Source of the DNA: Chamaecyparis obtusa
Taxonomy: Eukaryota; Streptophyta; Pinopsida; Cupressales; Cupressaceae
Length of the DNA stretch: 64,000 nt
Reading direction: 5' to 3'
Assembly: GCA_027943335.1 (NCBI GenBank)
Contig: BSBK01000963.1
Span: 2,589,001-2,653,000 of the forward strand
The notes under the pieces are model-generated. The model had not been told where the DNA came from. It made no database searches and was given only the letters and a program-made list of their open reading frames with translations. Below are positions 10,883 to 22,006 of the stretch, in pieces (within the stretch, counting starts at the first letter, position 1; the number at the start of each line of letters is the position of its first letter). The translations under genes were made by a program, and so were the position numbers.

Positions 10883-11899
10883 CTAGTAATACCCCACCCT
10901 AAGAAACCTTCGAGCCATGGAAAGACCATTAGAGTGTCCACCACAAATGCCCTCGTGGATATCTGCTAACGCTTGGTTGGATTCCTCCTTTTCCAAGCAC
11001 CTAAGAAGTGTGCCATCTAAACCCCTCCTATATAAATCACCAGAGATAAGGGTGTGGTGAGAGGTGTTACGAATGAGGTTTCGACGTTTAGAATGGTTGA
11101 ATGTGTCAGGGATGATGCCATTACAGAGATATGAATAGATAGCACCATATCGGGAAGACTCATGAGTGACAAGGGTACAAATGACATTGCTTTCAGATGA
11201 GTCAAATATGGGGTGGTGTAGCTCTTCCACCAGGAATTTGAATCTTGATTCATGTTGTTCCAACTGAAGGAGTGAAGCCAATGTGGCCATAGCATCTGCA
11301 GCTTTGTTCTCTGTCCTGGGGATTTGTTGAAATGTCACAAATGTAAAGTAACATCTCAATGATTCAACCATCTTTTTGTAAGGTACCAATTTATCATCCT
11401 TGGTTTGATACTCCTCATTGACTTGGTTGATAATTAACTGTGAATCCCCAAAGACATGTAATTCTGTTATGTTCCATTCTATAGCCATTTTCAATCCATT
11501 GGTCAAAGCTTCATATTCGGCAATATTATTTGTACATGGGAATAAAAGTTTGTAAGACTTTGGAATGTTGTACCCATGTGGAGAGACAAATAATACTCCA
11601 GCACCTGATCCATATTGCATGTGGGAACCATCAAAGAACATCTTCCATGTGCGGGTAGTCATATACCATATGTGTTCATCTAGGAATTCTACCTGAATAG
11701 GCATACTATCCTTAATTGGGAAGTCAGCTAATTGGTTAGTAATAGCTTTCCCTTTTATGGCCTTTCTTTCAATGTACTCTATATCAAATTTAGATAAAAC
11801 CATCATCCACTTGGAAAGCCTACCCGTGAGGGCAGCCTTACTAAGCAAGTACTTAAGAGGATCAATTTTTGCAACCAAATGTATAGTATGAGCAAGCAT
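10883..11899 (-). pseudogene. Gypsy G second (archaeal-type) RNase H and zinc-finger start of integrase
   Basis: After the end of the first RNase H this segment carries a second RNase H fold: MFFDGSHMQYGSGAGVLF (first Asp), NIAEYEALTNGL (Glu), HVFGDSQLIINQVN (Asp), and NKAADAMATLASL (fourth Asp). All four acidic residues are present. A second RNase H inserted between RNase H and integrase is the known mark of the Tat lineage. The end (HEGICGGHSNGLSMARRFLRVGYY) is the N-terminal HHCC zinc-finger region of integrase, cut by stops at Trp (TAG) and at the next conserved acidic residue (TAA). Confidence 0.9.
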
Positions 11900-11905
11900 A
11901 TAGTG

Positions 11906-12427
11906 TCACAATTTTTGGGAAGAAAACACTACTGCCAGACAAGACTTTTCAATGCTATTATAATTGATCTCATAAGATACTAGAGTACGACTAATGTAGT
12001 AAATGGCCCTTTCTTTCCTAGTATCATCTAATTGAGCCAACAATGCCCCCAAGGAAGACTCTGTTGCTGAAATGTATAAAATCAATGGTTTCCTAGGAAT
12101 AGGCAGCATCAAAATTGGAGGATTAGCCAAGTATTGTTTAATTTGATCTAGGCTCTTTTGGCATTCCTCATTCCACACACAAGAAGCACCCTTATGCAAT
12201 GTTTTATTGAATGGTTGTGCTCTATCTACAAGTTGTGAAATAAACCTCCTTATGGATTGGAGTCATCCCTGAAGACTTCTCATTTGACTAACATTTCTTG
12301 GAGGTGGCATATCTAATATAGCTTGGACCTTTTCAGGATCAACCTCTATTCCTTTTGCTAAAATTATGAATCCTAGGAGTTTACCTGAGGCAACTCCAAA
12401 TGCACACTTTTTTGGATTCAATCTAAG
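11906..12427 (-). pseudogene. Gypsy G RT connection and first RNase H
   Basis: The connection reads DPEKVQAILDMPPPRNVSQM, then WNEECQKSLDQIKQYLANPP and the Ty3/Gypsy RNase H start LILYISATESSLGALLAQ, continuing IYYISRTLVSYEINYNSIEK up to the stop at 11906. The first catalytic residue position reads SATE rather than the usual S-D, so this RNase H may be inactive or mutated. The tail (HYMLAHTIHLVAKIDPLKYLL) follows directly after the TGA, which most simply comes from an Arg codon. Confidence 0.85.
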
Positions 12428-13399
12428 CTAAAACTGTGCCATGTGATCTAGAATTACTTCCAGATCATTGAGGTGTGTGTCCCATTTTCTAGATTTAGCC
12501 AAGGTATCATCCACATAATCTTCCATGTTCTTATGCATCATATCATGAAAAATTATGGTCATAGCTCGCTGGTATGTTGCTCCTGCATTCTTTAGGCCAA
12601 ATGGCATGATGTTCCAACAATAGGTTCCCCATGCACATGTGAAGGCTGTTTTCTCTTGATCTTTGGGAGCTATTTTTATTTGGTTATATCCGGAAAACCC
12701 ATCCATTAAGGAATATATCTCATAACCCGCGGTCATGTCCACTATCATGTCTATGTTAGGGAGTGGAAAGTCATCCTTTGGGCATGCTTTGTTGAGGTCT
12801 CTGAAGTCAGTGCAAATGTGAATGAACCCATCATGTTTTGAAACTAGAACAATATTGGAGATCCACTCAGCATAGTCGATAGCTTGAATGAATCTTGCAC
12901 ATAAGATCTTTTCTAATTCAGCTTTAACAAGAAGAGCTATGTGAGGATGCATTTTCCTCAACTTTTGTTTAATTGGTTTTATTCCTGGAGCTATAGATAG
13001 ATGATGCATAATAAGATCAGTGTCAAGCCCTGGCATATCAAAATATGTCCAAGCAAAGTTGATTTTCTTCTTTTGCAAAAATTTTGTATATGCCTCTTTT
13101 TCTCCAATTGATAGAGACTGAGCTAGGTGCACTATTTGGGGAGCCTCTTCTGTATTCAAATTGACTGGTTGTGTGGGCTCAATGAGAACTGATGACCTGT
13201 CCTGGAAGTAATTGGGCAAGTTATTAAGTACCCCATCCTTAGGCACCTCAAAAAGGTTTTCACCTTCTGATACGTCTTTTCTTTTTACTATTTTGGGTTC
13301 TGACACTGCCACAAAGTGGTTTTCGCCATTAGAACCATCTTTCTTTTTTTCTTTTTCTTTTATTTTTAGACTGAGGTACTTAATATCAGGCTCCATCAT
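12428..13399 (-). pseudogene. Gypsy G reverse transcriptase
   Basis: RT palm and fingers in order: IKQKLRKMHP, LEKILCARFIQ, WISNIVLVSKHDG, CTDFRDLNKACPKDDFPLP, YSLMDGFSGYNQIKI (first catalytic Asp), TAFTCAWGTYCWNIMPFGLKNAGATYQRAM and MEDYVDDTLAKS (YVDD with the other two Asp). All catalytic Asp are present. The thumb and connection continue below 12428 after a TAG, in the same frame (GVASGKLLGFIILAKGIEVDP at about 12395-12330), with another TGA at about 12270. The first 120 residues before the RT are Glu/Lys-rich linker. Confidence 0.93.
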
Positions 13400-13513
13400 A
13401 CTTGTTGTCAGTTTGCCGGTGGAAGAGACTACAGGTTCAAGAGCATTTAGATAATAGGCAATTTCATAGTCATTCTGAAAAGTGAGAAGTTTAGGCTCTT
13501 GATGTCACTGAGA

Positions 13514-14026
13514 CTAGTCAATTAGGTGGAAATGAACAAGGGGTAGGTCAATGACTGGTTCAACATTATGTATGTGGAAGGTGTTATCTCTGGTGACCAT
13601 ATAATCAGGATTCATTTGGTCCCCTCCTAAGATACCCAAGTTAGGATTTGTCCTATCAAACGAAGCGTCGTCCACTAAGGCAATTCGAGGACTCCAATCC
13701 TCCAGTCCTACACTAGGCTCATTGGTCACATTGGGTTGAGTACTATAAGTATGGACAACATCCATGTCCAAATCAATTGTTGCATCTAAAAGTGAGTCCC
13801 ATTCGAACTCATGTGAGTCTGTTTCTAAATCATTATTTGGGCCCTGTGATGTAGAAGCCTCAAGATTGGGAAGAGTTTCCCCTTCTCTAACACTAGCATT
13901 GTTACTATCCGTCGTAGCTAGGATAGCAACACTTTCCATTGTCAATCTAGCATTCATACTATCAGTTGTCAAATCTTGTGAATCTCCCCAAAGGAGATTT
14001 GTTGAAGGCACCCAATCATCAGACAT
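13514..14026 (-). pseudogene. Gypsy G acidic linker between protease and RT
   Basis: A 170-codon open segment in the gag-pol frame, rich in Asp, Ser, Thr and Asn, without a recognisable fold. It separates protease from reverse transcriptase. Comparable long linkers occur in large Tat elements. No catalytic motif is seen. Confidence 0.65.
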
Positions 14027-14149
14027 GTCTTGTTGATTAGAGAGATTAGGTGTGTAGTTTGAATCATTGTCACTGTCCGTCGCAACTGAGATAGGGACAC
14101 TTTTTTGTTTCTTATTTTCAAAACCTAAGCCAACTGTTGACTTATTCCT

Positions 14150-15163
14150 TCATCCAAAAAGGGAATGGTTAAGAGGTTTAGCCCTAGCATCCAGCCTGTG
14201 ACTAAGGGGACCCTGTCCTGGATAACCCATATTCTTGACCAATGTATACCCTCTCCCATAAGCTCTAGGGGAAGGTGCAAAATTCTCATTATGTAGGTAT
14301 TTCTCTTCTTGGTAAATCCAGTCCCTAACGATAACCTCTTCTTTTTCTTCTTGAATCAGAACTGAGGATTCTACAAACTTATCGAACAATGTCATGGCTG
14401 AAGACGAGGGCTTCATTTCTTGAGAAGGTTTGCCATAAGACCTAGGGGAAATTGGCAATTTTGTAAATGAATCCAATTTGTAATCCCCCATACCAAGATC
14501 TATGGTCTTGAATTTATTCTTGCATTGTTCAAATGCAGTATCAAAAGTGTTAGCCTCCCTATTCAAAGGAATGTGAGACCCTACTGAAATTGCGTTGATT
14601 GACAGTGTGATGTCTCCAGGTATGCAGACTTCTATTCCATTGTAGGGGAACTTTACACATTGATGATAAGTAGATGAGACCGCTTGCATCTCATGGATCC
14701 ATGGTCTTCCTAACAAAATATTGTAAGCCAAAGGACTGGCATCAACAATTTGGAATAAAATATCTTTCTCTACAGGACCAATTCGGATAGGAAGAACGGC
14801 CAATCCTTTAGAACTACGTTCTGCTTCATCATAAGCCTTGATAGTTTTTTTTTTCCTTATGTCAATGACTTCTTTTGAATAACCCAAGGCCTTCAATAAG
14901 CTCAAAGAAAAAATATTAAGCCCGACACCCCCATCTATCAACACGTGCCTGACATGGGTCTTGTGGATCATAACCTCTATATGAAGGGCCAAATTGTGTG
15001 GGTGGCTTAATGACTTGTCATCTTCTTCTGAAAATGTAAGGTAGTGAGGGCTAGCCAAGTGGTTGACCATATTCTGGAATTGATCTACATCTATATCATT
15101 AGGGACATTAGCCACTCGCAAGGCATCCTCAAGGACATGCTTGTGCTTAGGGAACAGTTCCAA
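14150..15163 (-). pseudogene. Gypsy G aspartic protease domain
   Basis: The protease core is at VLIDGGVGLNIFSLSLLKALG, about residues 75-95 of the segment, followed by the flap region and the second hydrophobic-Gly motif NILLGRPWIHEM near residues 148-160. The active-site triad reads D-G-G instead of the common D-S/T-G; Gly at this position occurs in some plant Gypsy proteases, so it may be lineage-specific rather than a mutation. In a live element it would cleave the polyprotein. The segment starts mid-frame after a stop at about 15180 (a Gln codon changed) and ends at a stop at 14150. Confidence 0.8.
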
Positions 15164-15361
15164 AAGCTCAAAGATTGAAATCTATGCTAGTGTACATTGT
15201 AATTGGTCAAAAAGATTATAATTTAACTCAGGACCAACAATTTTTTTTGGAAGAACACTCGTTGACATTGACTGCTTAGACTTACTAGAGTTAGGACCTC
15301 TAATAACAATGGGAGCTTGAGACTGGCTTCTAGTGACAACATTGAGGGGTTGAGACATCCT

Positions 15362-17638
15362 TCATGAGTGAGGACCTCTTAGGACCACAACGGGTCCTTC
15401 ATCAAGCATAGGATTTAAATCCACATCATATCCATAAGGGTCTTTCCCTCTCATCATGTTGAAATTGTCACCAACAACTTCAAGCATATTAATAACATTT
15501 TCAGCATTTGTGTAGGTGTAGTTGATAGCAGCCTTGCCATTCTTGTTGTTAGAATTCTCTCCTTTCTCATATTTGGGCAAGGGTTCTTTAAAAGCTTTGT
15601 GATGCACATTAGTGGTTAAACCATCAACTTGTAATTGTCCACTCTCAATAAGGTCTTGGACAAGATGCTTAAGTTTAAAACAATTTTCTATATTGTGGCC
15701 AATTCCATGGTGAAAGACACAAAAAGCCTTCTCATCCCACCAAAGAGGCTTAGGATCCGGTATGCAAAATTTTGTAGGATCCTGAGGTTGTGCCAAATTA
15801 TGAGCAATTAATATCTTGAAAATGTTTGCATAGGAGTCCCCAAGTTTGGTAAATTGCCTATTTTCTATTTTAGGTCTCCCTTGATACTTAGGTTTATTCT
15901 CCTGTTGTGCTAAAGATGGTTGCAGCTTCATGGCTTGGATTGCATTAGAGAGATTAAGAACTCCTTCATTCTTAGGTTGTGATGAGTCAACAACTCCTTC
16001 ATTGACCAATTGCTTATTCTTATTCCAATAGGAGGTCTTTTTGTCCTTGTTGCCATTATTATTGTTGTTTTGACCATTGTTGTTATTAGTTGGTTTAGCC
16101 AAAATTCCTTGTTCTTTTAGGACATCCTCTATGCGACATGTCACTTCCACCATGGTATCAAAAGAATTAAATGGGATCTTCCTGACCTCATACCTTAGCT
16201 CTGGTATTAAATTGCTCACAATGATGTCTATTCTTTCCTCCTCAGGAATTGTCCTTGGATATTTCGAGCACAAATGTCTCCATCTTTGTAGAAAGGTAAC
16301 AAAGGATTCCCCTTGATTCTACTTGAGTTTGCACAAATCAAGCATGGTGACCGACCTTGATAAGTTGTAAGCAAAATGTTGGAAAAATCTTTCCACAAGC
16401 TCTTTAAATGTCTTAACTGGAGGAGTAAGGTTAGTAAATCACTCCATCGCTTGACCCTTGAGGCTCCTTGGAAATAATCTCATCAAATAGGAGTCTTCAT
16501 GGTGAAAAGAAAAGCTCATTATATAGAATTGTCTTACATGGTCATGAGGATCACCAATACCATCATATTTGTCATAGGTTGGAAACTCAATTTTCTTAGG
16601 AAACTCAACCAACACCACACTCTTGTCGATTGGGTTGGGACATATGGAATCCAAATTAAATGTGCTCTTAGGAGCCCTCATCCTTTCTATATCCCTTTGA
16701 AGTTGTTTGATCACCTCATTAGTTGATGGATCTTGCTTCTTTACCTTTCAGTCCACATCAAAATTGTATGGGACCTTAGCACCTTTGTTGATGAGACTTT
16801 CTAGGAACTGATCCTTGTTTTGTTCCACATACCTTTCTACATATGCTTTAAAGGACGGTTCTTGTTGCATAGTCATAAAATCTATATGATTGAAGTCGGC
16901 ATAACTTCCTCCATGTTGTGAGCCATGATGTGCTCGTTGAGAGGGTTGCTTTGAAAGTTTAGGAGATGATTGTCTCCTATGGTGATCATATCTTGAAGTC
17001 CTTGTACCTCTAGGACTTGGGGATCTTGAGGGAATCCTTGACCTTCTTCTAGGACTTGGTGAAGGGGTAGATGGGGGTGAGTTGGTCCCACTATTGGTAC
17101 CCCTCCCATTAAATTGATTTTGGAGTTTTTGTGCATAGAGCCTATCTTCTTCTTCTTGGGTGACTCTTTTTCTTATGTCTAATAATGCACGTTCCTCTTC
17201 TTCTAGTTGTTTGAATTTATCCTTTTTGGTGGCTTGTTCATCTAGATAGGCTTGCTTCTCCCTTTCAATGCTTTTCAACCTTGTATTTGCATATCGAGAG
17301 GTGTCTTTAAGTGGAGAAGATTGTCTTGAATGCCTTATTGCGTTGGTTGCATTGATGTGATGGTCACTAGATTCGTTATTCTGGTCCTCATGTTGTGACC
17401 TGAAATCTGAGTGAGTTTGTTTATTATGTCTTTTAGCTCGTTGGTGAGCATCAAAATACCTTACATTGTTGGGGGGTGACCCAGGCGGACTAGCATGAGA
17501 AGAACCACCATACACTCTGGTACTCCTATGTCGTTGGAAAATATCCTCAAGAGTTTGATTCATGGCTTCTCTTTGTTGTCGAGTGAAAGTGTAAATCATG
17601 TCCATACTTGATGAAAGTGGTGCTAAAGAGGTGCTCAC
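15362..17638 (-). pseudogene. Gypsy G gag region (capsid and zinc knuckle)
   Basis: The N-terminal 300 residues are low-complexity and charged: glutamine-rich, a coiled-coil-like EEEERALLDIRKRVTQEEED stretch, then an Arg/Ser/Pro-rich segment. The next piece (16714-16439) has the retrotransposon gag signature with FPTYDKYDGIGDPHDHVRQF, typical of Tat gag. The segment 16273-15362 ends with a nucleocapsid knuckle CVFHHGIGHNIENC (Cys-x2-His variant) in front of KLKHLVQDLIESGQL, also a Tat-type feature. Stops at 16748, 16439, about 16319 and 15362 interrupt it. Gag would build the virus-like particle and bind the element RNA. Confidence 0.85.
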
Positions 17639-18309
17639 TTCACTAGGATTACCTTTTGGATTAAAACAAACCTCAGATTCACTTTGAGGAGATTGATCAA
17701 AAAGAGGTTCTTTTCCCTTGTGCTGTTGACGAGTCTTAATTGTAAAGGCAACAGGGAGTCACTTCCCTTGATTGACTTGGTACCTCATTGTAACTGACAT
17801 GAAAGAAAGAGATTCTTGATGATGGGCCAATCTCTCAAAATTTCAATTCCAATCTAGGATAATTGAGATTCTCTATTGTCCAAAGAGAAGATGAAAAGAT
17901 AGAAAAATAAAAGGCATCACCAACACTGTCAAAGAGGTGCTTCAAATAAAAGGGTGAATACCCTTGCACTTTTGAATCAGGAGGTTGGACTTAGCCAAAA
18001 TTCAAATCAAATTTGAGATATACGAAAAATGATTTGGACAATAGTAGGATCAGAATTCTCCAAGGGTGTAATCAACAATCTTGAAGATAAACTTTTCACT
18101 AATAATAGCTTTCTAACTTGGCAAATTATTTTCAAGGTAACCTTATAAATCAATTGAAATGATCCCTAGAAGGCTAAAATCAAAAATTTGCAGTCAAAAT
18201 AGGTCTCTAACAGCGAGGTCAGATAACCTACTCAAAGGCCAAGTCGTACTACAAGTAACTCAATGACTGAAACTAAGAATACTGCTAAAAATATCCAGGC
18301 GACAGACTC

Positions 18310-18475
18310 CAGGCAAACCAGATGATATACCTAAGACCGGGTGATACTTCGCACGATGCCAGGTGATAGACCTTAAAAATGATAGGCGATATACCTAATA
18401 ACTGTTAAGCGATACAGTTCCAAGTGAACTATCATGTGATATTTCTCTCTTAAGCAGGCGATGCTGATGTAGTTT
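18310..18475. repeat. GGTGATAC/GCGATAC motif cluster 1 in Gypsy G leader
   Basis: Includes GGGTGATACTTCGCACGATG followed by CCAGGTGATAGACCTTA at 18339-18375; nearly the same block recurs at 19968-20004. Confidence 0.7.
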
Positions 18476-19864
18476 TTGACCAATTTATGCAAAATTTCAA
18501 GTTTTTAAGGTCTAATTTTGGATTCTCTGAATGTTAGGGTGAAAATGTCTGATTTCAATCACAAATTTAACAACATTTGGATAGATTTACAAATAGTAGA
18601 GGATCAAATATGTTTTCAAACATTTGAAACAAGGGCAAAAGCAACCTTGCCAAGACAAACACTTGTGATATCAAAAATAAAATTGCACCCTATGAATGCT
18701 ATCGATTGTTTGTATGTTGAGAACGTTTACATTGGTATCACATAATTGAAGACACTTCAAGCAATATCTACCTACAAGACAAGGCTCAATACTTACCAAC
18801 TTAGCCCACAACTTGATGCCCCTTTGCCTCACACCAAGTGGTTTCCCACAAGAGATATTGGCTTTGTCGTGGAAGTTTCAAACAATACAACCAAAGGGAC
18901 ACATATGGTGAGTATCTTGGGGTGATTTGGGTTAGTCCACTTGGATCAATCCTTGCACTAAGAAGATAAGCAGCTAAAATAGGTGGCGTCTAATCCTATG
19001 GTTCTTAGTAAGGGCTTCCATTCATAACACCCCTCTTGCTCCTCATAGAGGACTAGGACCTCGCGGCCTCAAGAGTACCTTAAGCATTCTTGTTCAATGC
19101 TTTCCCCATGGTCACAATCTCATGAGCTACTCACATCAAGCAAAGATAAGTGTTATGTCTACCAAGGTTTTGTGTCCTTGATAGCCTTGAGATTATAGTG
19201 AGTTGGAATAGCCGACAAAAGGTTTGTCCCCACTTGGGTCATTCCTCTTAATTGCTCAAGAGTAGGCCCGCTAAAGAATCCTAAACTAAAATAAAGAATG
19301 GATGATTTTTGAGGTTCAAGGTTTTTGGTTCACCACAAGGGTGAAGAGCATACTCCCCTATCTCAAAAACTTCTCCCAAACACACCAATAAAATATTCAA
19401 TTACCCCCTTGCTTCCAAAACATTAAGATGGGTCAAGATTTTCTGGTTCACCTAAAGGTGAAGAGCATACTTCTCCTACCACCTCAAAGTCTCTTCCACA
19501 AGATATTAAGATTCCTAAAACATTAGTAGATGCCACACTTGAAAGGAAATAAATCAAAAGCACTTGAAAAAAATTTTCTTTCTTTTTTTTTTGCTTTTGA
19601 TTATGCTTTGGGAAGCCCTACAAAAACCATTAGTAGCCCTTTAGTATGCAATTTATGGCAATCTCCCTCAAGAAAATCCCCTACAACCACAACTTGTTAG
19701 ACAACTATGGTTAGGGAAATCCAAAATCTAAATGGAAATGATGCAAAAAAACTGACTAATCTAGGCTAAGAAATACAAGTTAAATCTCTCTAAATTCAAT
19801 AAAGTAAACCAACAAACTAAATATGATCAGATTTGGATAACAAAACTTCAGATTGCAACTCTTT

Positions 19865-20100
19865 ACCAGATCAGGTGATATACCTCAGACTTCACCAAAA
19901 TCGCGCGACACAGTTTCTTGTACCCGGGTGATATACCTCAGCCTGGGTGATACACTTCAGAACATGCGGGCGATACTTCGCGCGATGCCAGGCGATAGAC
20001 CTTAGTACTGGCGGGCGATTCTTCCTTTGTGCGAAGTGTCGCACCAGTATTATAAGGTCTATCACATGATATACCTGAGAAGTGTCACATGATATTTTAA
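19865..20100. repeat. GGTGATAC/GCGATAC motif cluster 2 in Gypsy G leader
   Basis: At least eight units such as GGGTGATATACCTCA, GGGCGATACTTCGCGCGATG and CAGGCGATAGACCTTA in 235 bp, just inside the 5' LTR and PBS. Confidence 0.7.
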
Positions 20101-20190
20101 GATAGAAAAATAGAGAATGGAGAATATCCGAAAATTAATCCAAAAAATGATGAAAATGCAAGAAACTGAAGGACAAAGTCTATCTACTTT

Positions 20191-20208
20191 GCCCCATGGT
20201 GGGCGCCA
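20191..20208 (-). other. Primer binding site of Gypsy G
   Basis: Minus strand reads TGGCGCCCACCATGGGGC, four bases inside the 5' LTR. TGGCGCC-type PBSs are common in plant Gypsy elements; I do not assign the tRNA. Confidence 0.8.
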
Positions 20209-20212
20209 AAAA

Positions 20213-21206
20213 TGTATGGATCAAAAGTGACCACACTTCTATGAATCATTACATGAAAGGTTGCTCAACAATGAGGCCTCACAAAGTGACTCATAGCTCT
20301 CTATGCATGGAGTTGCAAGGGACTATGATGAATTTGCTCTCAGCTAGAGCTACAAACTTGTGACCTTGCTAGTCAACCGCACAATGAAGACAAGGGCAAC
20401 AATGCCAATATCCCCAAATGGAATCAAGGTATAAAAATGCAATGCAAACTAATATGAATATGCAAGATTAATCTATCAAAATGAAAATACAATGCAACTA
20501 TGAAAGGAAATAGCAATGGATTACAAATCCCCTAATTAAGCTATGTGAGATTATCTATTGCATAAAATAAACTAAGCTATGAAATGAAGCTATGGATGCT
20601 ATGATGATGCAAGAAATGAAGTCTAAACTATGAAGCAATGAAGAAATCTAAGAAAAGTTTGATGTAGCAATGATCTCCAAAAGCTCCAAATGCACCTAGA
20701 AAACCTACAGCATAACAATAGCATGAAAGAGATGGATATCCAAATGAAGGAGAGAGCTCTCCTTTTATAAGAAATGAGGTGAAATGGACCATTGAGATTA
20801 AGAGGCAAAAGACTTAATCAATGGTGGAGCTTGAAAGAGGAGCAATCCATGTGCACAAGTATCCTCCAATAGAAAAATAGGAGTTGACTTTCTGTCCATA
20901 TGAGACAAAAAGTGCTTTTCTCCTTTTTATAAAATAAGAATAGTGCTTTATTTGTGCAACTTAGGATAAGAGGAAAAGGGGGGGCTTTTTATTTATTAAA
21001 AGGGGAGGAAATATTCCTTTTAAGTAAATAAAAGCTTAGGATAAAATGGTTAATCCAAGGATAAAAATCCACTATATGATTGAAATTAAGACTTGATCAA
21101 GAAATTGATAATGTTGAAAATATTGATTATTGATAAAACTGATTCAGGGTTGATAAATCAAATAAATGGGGCCCAAAGTCTAGGTGACCATTTTTGGGTG
21201 CATACA
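20213..21206 (-). repeat. Gypsy G 5' LTR (right copy)
   Basis: 994 bp, TGTATG...CATACA, matching 4082-5085. It lacks a 14 bp stretch present in the left copy. Confidence 0.95.
20762..20769 (-). promoter_or_regulatory. TATA box of Gypsy G 5' LTR
   Basis: TATAAAAG on the minus strand, in the LTR that would drive transcription of the element. Confidence 0.55.
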
Positions 21207-21211
21207 ATATT
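21207..21211. other. Target-site duplication of Gypsy G, right copy (ATATT)
   Basis: Identical to 4077-4081 and directly outside the LTR end CATACA. Confidence 0.95.
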
Positions 21212-22006
21212 AAATACAAGGATCAAAATGACATTTAATGATGAGCCACAAAGATCTAGAAGATTCCAAGGATGAGGAAGATTTAGTTGAAGACATCCAC
21301 GATCAAGAAAATTAAAAGTTATGATCTATGGTAAAGATCTAAGCGGAAAAAAGTAAAGGTACAAGTTCCAAGAAGAGTTCAAGTTCAGAGGTGATGATAA
21401 AACATTTTACCAAGTTCCAAGTTCATTGAATCAGTTCAAGAGGATAATCTAACAGTTGATAATAATAAGAGGAAAATGTAATAAAGGAGATTAAGAGGCA
21501 AACTAGAGTATATATAAAGGATGAAATTGTATGTAAAATGAGCTAGAAATTTGAAAGGTAGATGTGTAATCGAGTGATGTAGTGAAGAAGAAAAAGGTTA
21601 AATCTGAGTCTGCAAGCATAGATTGATGAAGTGTTGAGGCCAGTGAGTAGTGAAGGAAAGAAGTAAAGACAAAGAGCGCATAAGGGATTTGACTAAGCAA
21701 GAGGTAGTTGCATATTTACAGATCAATTTTTATACTATTGCTTATTAACATTTGTAGCAAAAAAAATATCTTAATCGAGTACAATTAATAGTCTTATTGT
21801 AAAACCTTTAGAGAGGTGACATTATAGAAGAGTGTTAAAAGACCTTTAACCATGCCACTCCTAACAAGGTGAAGATCCTAATAGATCTGAGGGAAATCCC
21901 CTAATAGGATCATATTTAACAATTTGCATTATAATCTTTAACAAGATTGGCTTTTAACCGAGCATACTTCAGAAGAGTATTTTGTTGGTGTGTGACAATT
22001 CCCACA
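21212..22006 (+). repeat. Copia A 3' LTR, second half
   Basis: Continues the LTR interrupted at 4081. It contains a TATA box and the usual Copia LTR tail with alternating CCTTTAAC/CCTAATAGG motifs. The tail resembles that of LTR B (TTTAGAAGAGTG here TTCAGAAGAGTA) but stops at about 22006 (CCCACA) without a PBS. The right end is therefore approximate. Confidence 0.65.
21511..21520 (+). promoter_or_regulatory. TATA box in Copia A LTR
   Basis: TATATAAAGG on the element strand. Confidence 0.6.

Larger units (their letters stand above)
9896..17638 (-). pseudogene. Gypsy G gag-pol polyprotein, one frame with in-frame stops
   Basis: All nine open segments from 17638 down to 9896 are in the same frame (their minus-strand starts are all congruent modulo 3), so the ancestor carried one gag-pol ORF of about 2,580 codons. 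It is broken by roughly a dozen point stops and no net frameshift. Several stops sit where a conserved residue is expected, for example Trp in the GYYWP motif before the integrase zinc finger (TAG near 10880), Trp in the gag segment ending AME (TGA at 16439), and an Arg/CGA-type site between RNase H and its tail (TGA at about 11900). Many are explained by C-to-T changes (TGG, CGA, CAG, CAA). The true start codon is uncertain because the codon at 17638 is GTG and the frame remains open slightly upstream. Each domain is listed separately below. Confidence 0.9.
17639..20190 (-). other. Long leader (5' untranslated region) of Gypsy G
   Basis: 2.5 kb between PBS and gag without a supported gene. 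It holds two clusters of GGYGATAY motifs (18310-18475 and 19865-20100) and an imperfect direct repeat containing the hairpin TTCACC...GGTGAA followed by GAGCATACT (about 19329 and 19445). Confidence 0.6.
4082..21206 (-). mobile_element. Complete Ty3/Gypsy element G, Tat-like, 17.1 kb
   Basis: Two LTRs with TGTATG/CATACA ends (4082-5085 and 20213-21206), a 5 bp duplication ATATT, a PBS (20191-20208), a PPT (5086-5098) and a gag-pol coding region all agree on minus orientation. Domain order is gag, protease, RT, RNase H, a second RNase H, integrase; the extra RNase H before integrase is the hallmark of the plant Tat lineage (Ogre, Retand and Grande relatives). Between integrase and the 3' LTR lie 4.8 kb that carry an opposite-strand plant mobile domain gene, also known from this lineage. 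The LTRs differ by roughly two dozen substitutions by my eye count (about 2-3 %) plus a 14 bp indel, so the insertion is not very recent. The coding frame has about a dozen stops. Confidence 0.95.
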
